Shown: positions 58,312 through 64,000 of the stretch, piece by piece | Position numbering within the stretch: position 1 is the stretch's first letter | Layout: each line of letters starts with the position of its first letter | Assembly: GCA_963798745.1 (NCBI GenBank) | Contig: CAWCUF010000006.1 | Coordinates: 257,426 to 321,425 of the forward strand | DNA length: 64,000 bases | Source of the DNA: Prado023 sp963798745 | GTDB lineage: Bacteria; Actinomycetota; Actinomycetes; S36-B12; CAIYMF01 | Reading direction: 5' to 3' | Translations under genes and position numbers: made by a program | Notes under the pieces: generated by a model | The model's database searches: none | The model's input: the letters and a program-made list of their open reading frames with translations, nothing else | What the model was told of the DNA's origin: nothing

Positions 58312-58578
58312 GGGATGCCGCCGGGGTGCGCGTCGTCGGGGAGGCCGGGGACGGGACCACCGCCCTCACGCAGGTCGCGGCCCAGGACCCTGACGTGGTC
58401 CTGATGTCCGCATGCCCGGGATGAACGGCATCGGGGCCACTGCGCAGATCACCACAGCGCACCCGCGCACCCGGGTGCTGATCCTGACGACCTTCGACCT
58501 CGACGAGGACGCCTTCGAGGGCCTGCGGGCCGGAGCCAGCGGCTTCCTGCTCAAAGGACGCACCACCGGCCGCCCTGG
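58312..58578 (+). pseudogene. Receiver domain remnant of a NarL-type response regulator
   Basis: The plus-strand frame WDAAGVRVVGEAGDGTTALT, then DPDVVLMS, is a receiver domain up to the phosphorylation site; there a 4-bp deletion (GACG, compared with the usual GTCCTGATGGACGTC...) removes the acceptor Asp and shifts the frame. The other frame continues MPGMNGIGATAQITTAHPRT, VLILTTFDLDEDAFEGLRAG, ASGFLLKG and stops at the IS end. The N-terminal acidic pair is also missing. So the gene is decayed and truncated by the IS1634-type element. Confidence 0.78.
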
Positions 58579-58606
58579 CTCGACTTCCGCAGCTGATAGG
58601 CATACG
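58579..58606. repeat. Terminal inverted repeat (left) of the IS1634-family element
   Basis: 28-nt arm paired with 63972-63999, with two mismatches. Confidence 0.85.
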
Positions 58607-58695
58607 GATCGGTGGATTTGCCGTCTGACCTGCGGGGACGCTGCTGGGGCGTGAGGGGGGTCGTGTTACTACGCCCGAGGGAGTTCGGGGTGTGC

Positions 58696-59844
58696 TCAGT
58701 CCTGGTCGGCGGTGCTGAACTCGAGGAACCGGGGTGGTTCGGGCAGGTTCAGGGCGGTCAGGATGGTCTTCTGTCCGGGGGTGACGGTCGAGCGTTGCGC
58801 GACTTGGCCGTCGCCGGTGGCCAGGGTGACCAGGTGCATGCGGTCCAGTTCGTGGCGGGTGTTGCGCCAGGTGTCGTCGGTGGTGTTCTCCACGACTCGG
58901 ATCAGCAGCAGGGCCAGCCAGCACAGTTGGATGTGGGCGCGGATCCGGTCCTCGCGGTGGTGGAACACGGGGCGTAGCCCGAGGCTGGACTTCATGTCCC
59001 GCCAGCCGCGTTCCACGGCGATCAACTGTTTGTAGGCCGCGGCCAGGTCCTCGGCGGTGAGGGTGGCATCGGAGGTGCGCAGCAGCCACTTGCCGTCCAG
59101 GTGGGCCTCGTTCTTGATCGCGGCGTGGTCGATGCGTAGTAGCCCGCCGCGGGTGCGGCGCAGGTAGCGGCGCAGCCCGGGCTTGCCCTTCAGGCTCCCG
59201 ACGAGCTCGTCGCGCCGGCGCGCGGTCCAGGTGTCCGAGCCCTCGATCAGGCTCTGCAGGTGCTCGACCAGTTGGGTGCGCACAGCCTGGTCGCGGGTGG
59301 CTTGGTCGGGGTTGTGGCAGACCACGAACCGGACCGCCCGGGCCCCGCCGTCGCCGTCACCGGTCCCGCCGGGGGCGACGTGGACCTCCTTGACGCGCAG
59401 GTTCCCGGCCACCGTGGCGTAGCGGCCGGGGCGGGCCAGCGCAGCTGAGGCTTCGGTGTTGGTGTGACGCAGCTTCTCGGCGTGGATGTAGTGCCCGCCG
59501 CCGCGGGTCAGGTAGGCCCGGTTCGTCGCGGAGGCGAACCCCCGGTCGGCCACCCACACCATCCGGCGCAGCCCCCACCCGCCCAGGTCGTCCTTGATCG
59601 TGCGGATGATGCCCTGGTCACCGGTGTTGCCGGGGAACGTCCAGCACCGCACCGGCACCCCGTCGCGGGTGACCGCCATCGCGATCACCACCTGCGGCAG
59701 ATCGGGCCGGTGGTCCTTGGAGTGCCCGAACGCGCGGACCGCCTGCTCCACCGGGCGACTCGTCCCGTCGTCGCCGGTCACCGGGTCACCCAGATCGGCC
59801 AGGTCGTCGGCGGTGTCGACCGACCAGTACGTCGAGGTGGTGTC
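58696..59844 (-). pseudogene. IS1634 transposase, C-terminal part
   Basis: The 382-residue C-terminal part of a DDE transposase. It starts DTTSTYWSVDTADDLADLGD (catalytic Asp block, cut by the insert), continues with RRMVWVADRGFASATNRAYL (second Asp) and AAYKQLIAVERGWRDMKSSL (catalytic Glu), and ends LEFSTADQD. It has no start of its own because the N-terminal 195 codons lie 3.4 kb away at 63258-63842. With the insert removed, the frame would be continuous (577 residues). Confidence 0.9.
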
Positions 59845-59942
59845 ACTGTTTACCGGCCAATACGTGTCTCCTATTGTGGGGCGACACGCCGTGGGGAGCA
59901 CGGTGCTTGCATTCTAGTACCCGTATCTGGGATACGTGTCTT

Positions 59943-60971
59943 GTGACTTCTGATGAGGGTTTCAGGGTTCTGTGCGGTGACGGTGGCTGGGTAGTGACCG
60001 GCCCTGACTCGGAAGGTCTGCGGCTGATGAACGCCTACCTGGCCTACCTGGGTGACCGGAACTATGCGGCCGGGACGCGGCGTTCGTACGCCTTCGACCT
60101 GATGGCGTTGTGTCGTTGGCTGGATGCCGAGCAGGTCGAACTGGAAGCGGTCGACACCGCCGCGGTGCTGCGGTTCCTAGGCTCGTGCGCCGGGTTGGCC
60201 CCGGCCACGGTCAACCGCCGGATGGCCGCGGTGAGCGGACTGTTCACGTTCCGGGCGATGCGGGATCCGGCAGCAGGGAACCCGATGCCCAGGGGCCGGG
60301 CGGCCCGCCGGGTTCCCGACTCGGCGCGGCAGGGTCTGCTGGGGCATCTGGCCCGCCCGCTACCTGGGTCCGCGGTGCGGGTCCGGGCGCCGCGTCGGCT
60401 TCCCCGCGGTTTAGATCCTGGCGAGGTGGTGGCCTTCATGGCCAGCCTGCGGACCTGGCGGGACAAGGCGATCGCTGGGCTGATGCTGTTCAGCGGACTG
60501 CGCAGTGCCGAGGTTCTGGCCCTGAGCGTCGACGACGTCGACATCGCCCGTGGCTGGGCGCGGGTCGCTGGGAAGGGCAGCCGGGAGCGGCAGGTTCCCG
60601 TGGATATCGAGGTCGCCGGGCTGGTGCAGACCTATCTGCTGGTCGAAAGGCCCGACACCGAGGTTCGCTCACTGTTCGTCGTGGCCAAGGGCCCGCACCG
60701 CGGCCAGCAGCTGACCGCTGCCGGGCTTCGCAGCATCTTCCGCTACCACCGGGCGGTGGCCGATGTCCCGGCCGCGCACCCGCACGCGCTGCGGCACTCG
60801 TTCGGCACGGCCCTGGCCGAAGCTGGGGTCGACCTGGCTGTCATCCAAGCACTGATGGGCCACGCCCGGGTGGACTCCTCGGTCGGCTACATCCATCTCG
60901 CGCCGCTGCGGGTGCGGGCCGCGTTCGACGCCGCCCGAGACCGTCAGCGGACCGCGGAGACGCCACAGTGA
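59943..60971 (+). CDS. tnpA: Tyrosine recombinase, TnpA of a Tn554-like element
   Basis: A 342-residue integrase. The N-terminal SAM-like domain (LRLMNAYLAYLGDRNYAAGT; RRSYAFDLMALCRWLDAEQV) is followed by the catalytic domain with Arg in FSGLRSAEVLALSVDD, HALRHSFGTALAEAG (His-x-x-Arg), GHARVDSSVGYIHL (His and the Tyr nucleophile). The GTG start at 59943 gives the right N-terminus; further upstream is the element end. The stop overlaps the tnpB start by 4 nt (GTGA). Confidence 0.9.
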   Translation: MTSDEGFRVLCGDGGWVVTGPDSEGLRLMNAYLAYLGDRNYAAGTRRSYAFDLMALCRWLDAEQVELEAVDTAAVLRFLGSCAGLAPATVNRRMAAVSGLFTFRAMRDPAAGNPMPRGRAARRVPDSARQGLLGHLARPLPGSAVRVRAPRRLPRGLDPGEVVAFMASLRTWRDKAIAGLMLFSGLRSAEVLALSVDDVDIARGWARVAGKGSRERQVPVDIEVAGLVQTYLLVERPDTEVRSLFVVAKGPHRGQQLTAAGLRSIFRYHRAVADVPAAHPHALRHSFGTALAEAGVDLAVIQALMGHARVDSSVGYIHLAPLRVRAAFDAARDRQRTAETPQ

Positions 60972-62914
60972 GTGGACCCGCCCGGCGGGCTGCCCACGTG
61001 CCCGGCGCCGCGGCGCTGGTCACCGAATACGAGCAATGGCTGGCCGGCGACGGCCGCGGATCGGTTGCCTACTGCAACGCGGCGTGGGCGTTCTTAGGTC
61101 GCTGGCCCGATCTGCGCCGCTTCGAGGCCGCCCCCGATGACACCCAGGCGCAGGTGACCGCCTCCCAGCGGCCGTTCCTGAGCTTCCTGATGCTGACCGG
61201 GCGGTTGCACCCCGGCTACGACTACCTGGCCGGCCGCAAGATCGGCGGGCTGCTCGCCCAAACCGCCCGGACCCCACTGGCCGGTGACATCGCGACGTTC
61301 ACTACCGCGGCGACCGACCTGGACTACTCCGGCCACGTCATCAAACGCACCACCGAACGGGTCGTCGTGCGGCTGCTGATCCAGACCGGCCGGCCGCTGG
61401 GCCAGATCACCACCAGAGACCTCGAGGAACTCTCGGCCGCGTTCGCCCGCCGGGCCGCAGCCAAGGGCAACACCAGCACGTGGAACAACGACCGGGGCCT
61501 GATCAGCGCAGCCCACCGGGTGCTGTTCCACCTCGGGGTGCTGCCCAGCCCGCCGGGTGACCCGCGCAGCAGAACCGGGCTGTCAGGTCACTGCAGCGGC
61601 GTCGCGGAACCGCTGCGCGGGCTGCTGCTCGACTACTGCGCGCAAGCCAGCGCCACCCACGCCCCGGCCACGGTCAAAGGCACCGCCAGCTCCCTAGCCA
61701 ACTTCGGGCGGTTCCTGGCCTCCTGTGACCCGCCGGTGATCGACCTGGCCACCCTGCAGCGACGCAGCCACATCGAGCCCTGGCTGGCGGCCCTGGCCAA
61801 CGCCCACCACCCCGACGGGACAGCGATATCGATCGGGCATCGCCGCGGCCAGATCCTAGCCGTGCGCCAATTCCTGGCCGACATCGCCGAATGGGACTGG
61901 GCCGCCGCCCCGCAGCGCACCCTGATCTTCGCCCGGGACATCCCACGCGCCCCGCATGCGCTGCCCCGCTACCTGCCCCCCGACAACGACCGCCGCCTGC
62001 AGGCCGCCCTACAGCACACCTGCCAGGCCGGGCCGACCACCCGGTCCCGGCTGCACGCCGACGCGCTGCTGCTCCTGCGCTCAACCGGGCTGCGGATCGG
62101 TGAGCTGCGTGACCTGGAACTGGACTGCGTCCACCAGATCGACGGGCACGGGGCCTGGCTGAAAGTGCCACTGGGCAAACTGGCAACCGAACGGATGATC
62201 CCGATCGACTCCGAAACCCTGACCATCCTCGACCGGATCACCGCCCGGCGAACCCCGGGCCGGCCACTGCCCCACCCACGCACCGGCCGCCCGGTCGACT
62301 TCCTCCTGCTCCACCAAGGGCGCCGCCCATCCGCGCAAGCCCTACGCGAGGAACTGACCCGCACCTGCCAGTCAGCGGACCTGCCCACGATCACCCCCCA
62401 CGCGCTACGACACACCTACGCCACCGCCCTGGTCAACGCCGGGGTCTCACTGCAGGCCCTCATGCAACTACTCGGCCACACCTCAGCCACGATGAGCCTG
62501 CGCTACGGCCGGCTGTTCGACGTCACCCTCCGCGCAGAATACGAACGCGCCCTCACCCAGACCAAGGCCCAGTCCCACACCGCCGCACCACCGCCAGCTG
62601 CCGACGGCCGGCAGCTGCCGCTGGCGGCCATCACCGGCGGCGACTGGAAGGACACCCCACTGATCAAGACCCGCCTTGCCGGCGGGTTCTGCCTGCGTTC
62701 CCCAGCCCAAGGCCCCTGCGCGCAAGCCAACATCTGCGAACACTGCCCCGGCTACCGCACCGACGGCACCAACCTGCCCACCCTGACAGCCCAACATCTC
62801 GATACCCTCACCCTGGCCGCCGACGCCGACGTGCGCGGCTGGACCGACGAAACCAACCGCCACCGCCGCCTGGCAGACCGCCTCGACCAGCTCATCAGTC
62901 AGACCGGCACCTGA
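60968..62914 (+). CDS. tnpB: Tyrosine recombinase, TnpB of a Tn554-like element
   Basis: A 648-residue large recombinase, as TnpB of Tn554 (about 630). A long N-terminal half is followed by a catalytic domain with STGLRIGELRDLELD (Arg), HALRHTYATALVNAG, GHTSATMSLRYGRLFD (His, Tyr). After it comes a Cys-rich knuckle CLRSPAQGPCAQANICEHCP typical of these proteins (probable zinc site). The GTG at 60968 overlaps the tnpA stop by 4 nt. Cooperates with TnpA in element excision and integration. Confidence 0.9.
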   Translation: MSGPARRAAHVPGAAALVTEYEQWLAGDGRGSVAYCNAAWAFLGRWPDLRRFEAAPDDTQAQVTASQRPFLSFLMLTGRLHPGYDYLAGRKIGGLLAQTARTPLAGDIATFTTAATDLDYSGHVIKRTTERVVVRLLIQTGRPLGQITTRDLEELSAAFARRAAAKGNTSTWNNDRGLISAAHRVLFHLGVLPSPPGDPRSRTGLSGHCSGVAEPLRGLLLDYCAQASATHAPATVKGTASSLANFGRFLASCDPPVIDLATLQRRSHIEPWLAALANAHHPDGTAISIGHRRGQILAVRQFLADIAEWDWAAAPQRTLIFARDIPRAPHALPRYLPPDNDRRLQAALQHTCQAGPTTRSRLHADALLLLRSTGLRIGELRDLELDCVHQIDGHGAWLKVPLGKLATERMIPIDSETLTILDRITARRTPGRPLPHPRTGRPVDFLLLHQGRRPSAQALREELTRTCQSADLPTITPHALRHTYATALVNAGVSLQALMQLLGHTSATMSLRYGRLFDVTLRAEYERALTQTKAQSHTAAPPPAADGRQLPLAAITGGDWKDTPLIKTRLAGGFCLRSPAQGPCAQANICEHCPGYRTDGTNLPTLTAQHLDTLTLAADADVRGWTDETNRHRRLADRLDQLISQTGT

Positions 62915-62920
62915 GGGACC

Positions 62921-63247
62921 ATGACCGACACACCCAGCCAACGCGTACGCGCCACCTGCGAGGAACTGCTCGCCACCGGACATGACGTCACCTTCACCGC
63001 AGTCGCCGCCACCAGCGGCATCAGCCGAGCCACCTGCTATCGAGACCGCGACCTGCGCGCCATCATCGACGCCTACCGTTCCCGGCACGGGAACCTGCTC
63101 ACCCTGACCGCCCTCGCCGACCGAATCGACAACCTCACCCAAACCGTCGACGCCCTAGCCGCCAGCGTCCGCAAACACGAAGAACAGATCCGCACCCTGA
63201 AACGAACCGCTACGACCCGACAGCCACCGCAGAAGAACCCCGATTAG
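62921..63247 (+). CDS. tnpC: TnpC-type accessory protein of a Tn554-like element (DUF6262-like)
   Basis: A 108-residue protein. An N-terminal helix-turn-helix of TetR-like pattern (FTAVAATSGISRATCYRDRD) is followed by a coiled coil (LADRIDNLTQTVDALAASVR and KHEEQIRTLKR). Its size and place match TnpC/DUF6262 of Tn554-type elements, which influences orientation or frequency of transposition. It begins 6 nt after tnpB and ends 10 nt before the element end. Confidence 0.85.
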   Translation: MTDTPSQRVRATCEELLATGHDVTFTAVAATSGISRATCYRDRDLRAIIDAYRSRHGNLLTLTALADRIDNLTQTVDALAASVRKHEEQIRTLKRTATTRQPPQKNPD

Positions 63248-63257
63248 CCGGAGAATC

Positions 63258-63842
63258 CACAAAGACGATGTCCAGGTCCAGGTTCAGCAGGTGCGCGACC
63301 GAGGCGAACACCTCCCCGGCGATCTCGCCCAGCGCGTCGAGCAGGAAGTCCATCCCCCGGTACGCCTGGTCGTCGGACACCTCGGTCAGGCCCTGGATCG
63401 CGACCCGCTCAGCCACCCACCGGGTCGCGGCCAGCTTCGACCCGGGCTCCAGCGCGCGTTGGGCCACCAACGCGAACAGCACCCGCTCGACCGCGTCGCC
63501 GTCCACCCGGCGCCCCGCGGCGACCCGGCGGACGGCCGCGCCGATCCCAAGGTTGCCCCACACCTGGTCCAGCACCCACACCCCACCCAACCGGCGGGAG
63601 TCCAGGACTTCGACCTGCGCGCCCGCCGCGGCGACCATCGCCTGCTCCGGGGTCAGGAACCGGGAGATCGACGCGACCAGCCGGGCCAGCGCCTCGCGGT
63701 CCACCGTCTCGGCCCGGCCGAAGTTGTGGATCACCTTCGCCGTCGAGTTCCCGGTCACCGGATGCCGCTCGTTGTGCGCCAGCTGCAGGTAGGACACCAC
63801 CGACCCGTCCCGGTTCGTTCGTCGAGTCGCCCGCAGGTACAT
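63258..63842 (-). pseudogene. IS1634 transposase, N-terminal part
   Basis: The 195 N-terminal codons: MYLRATRRTNRDGSVVSYLQ, then LAHNERHPVTGNSTAKVIHN, and later LNLDLDIVFV just before the insertion. The start is ATG 63842 or GTG 63848. Reading on into the Tn554-like element adds 15 foreign residues to a stop at 63210. The break comes exactly at the codon of the first catalytic Asp. Confidence 0.88.
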
Positions 63843-63971
63843 GCCCACCAGTCAATCGCCCACGAACACGCCCTGTCGAGCGACACGCCCCAACTCGTGT
63901 GCCTACAAGAAATCGAGGCCCAGCCCCCTCCACAGCCGGCTGACCTGCGGCGATGTCAGCAAACCGACCCG

Positions 63972-63999
63972 CGTATGCCCATCATCTGCGGAAGTCGAG
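63972..63999. repeat. Terminal inverted repeat (right) of the IS1634-family element
   Basis: 28-nt arm complementary to 58579-58606 (26 of 28). The window ends one base later, so any flanking target duplication is not visible. Confidence 0.85.
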
Positions 64000-64000
64000 T

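Larger units (their letters stand above)
59845..63257 (+). mobile_element. Tn554-like transposon (three-gene recombinase cassette)
   Basis: It carries two tyrosine recombinases and a small helix-turn-helix protein in the order and sizes of Tn554 tnpA, tnpB, tnpC (here 342, 648 and 108 residues). Boundaries come from the split transposase: joining ...GGTGTC at 59844 to CACAAAG at 63258 restores GTG GAC ACC in frame (2 nt ambiguous). Near the ends, imperfect inverted 13-mers TTTACCGGCCAAT (59849-59861) and TTCTCCGGCTAAT (complement of 63243-63255) match at 10 of 13. No cargo gene is present. Confidence 0.85.
58579..63999 (-). mobile_element. IS1634-family insertion sequence, interrupted by a Tn554-like transposon
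   Basis: Terminal inverted repeats of 28 nt, 58579-58606 (CTCGACTTCCGCAGCTGATA...) and 63972-63999, match at 26 of 28 positions. Without the 3,413-bp insert the element is about 2,008 bp, normal for IS1634. It carries one split transposase gene on the minus strand. The right target duplication lies outside the window, so it cannot be checked. Confidence 0.85.

Overview
The window is very GC-rich DNA from an actinobacterium (Actinomycetota). The evidence is the actinobacterial aa3/bcc respiratory gene order (ctaE-qcrC-qcrA-qcrB and ctaC-ctaD-ctaF), a PknB/PknL-type PASTA kinase, class II DAHP synthase, PimB'- and MptB-type mannosyltransferases, a split (CrtYc/CrtYd) lycopene cyclase, and the very frequent leaderless starts: a TAnnnT or CAGACT -10 hexamer lies only 6-9 nt before the start codon of more than a dozen genes. 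I cannot place it to genus. No tRNA, rRNA or CRISPR array was seen.

Layout. 1-594: SHOCT/DUF6325 stress-type pair (partial). 733-8080: carotenoid genes (crtI, crtB, crtYc, crtYd and an FAD oxidoreductase), interrupted by the mannosyltransferase mptB and a secreted RNase-barstar pair. 8131-19855: PASTA kinase, EamA exporter, threonine aldolase, lipoprotein, aroG, PPi-dependent phosphofructokinase, glpK, plsC. 19862-25441: START-like protein, LuxR-type regulator, GT87-type membrane proteins, PimB'-like mannosyltransferase, small Cys-rich proteins. 25598-27824: DEDDh/GIY-YIG nuclease and DUF2237. 27915-37168: respiratory chain, with a receiver-like protein and trpD between the two cta/qcr blocks. 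37301-46923: cysteine desulfurase + TusA, aat, adenosine kinase, erpA, a frame-disrupted glycerate kinase, nadA, DUF72 and TspO-like proteins. 47126-55164: GGDEF-EAL protein, then a locus with a CHAT-TPR caspase-like protein, a subtilisin, a small soluble protein and an ECF sigma factor. 55307-58087: decayed 2TM gene, alpha/beta hydrolase, HMG-CoA reductase. 58312-64000: a decayed response regulator cut by an IS1634-family element, which is itself split by a Tn554-like three-gene recombinase transposon.

How the genes work together. QcrABC and CtaCDEF form the bcc-aa3 supercomplex. HMG-CoA reductase could feed isoprenoid precursor to the phytoene synthase/desaturase/cyclase set, although no GGPP synthase is present here. 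MptB, the PimB'-like enzyme and the GT87 proteins point to mannosylated lipoglycans. Desulfurase, TusA and ErpA indicate sulfur and Fe-S trafficking, and NadA needs such a cluster.

Most interesting points: (1) the CHAT-TPR / S8 protease / small protein / ECF sigma locus (49455-54568), which resembles a protease-controlled sigma-factor module; (2) the Tn554-like element inserted at the codon of the first catalytic Asp of the IS transposase, where precise removal would restore the frame; (3) two long intergenic near-palindromes, each with nested arms sharing one centre (13239-13405 and 43224-43401); (4) the lipoprotein RNase Sa-like toxin overlapping its barstar gene.
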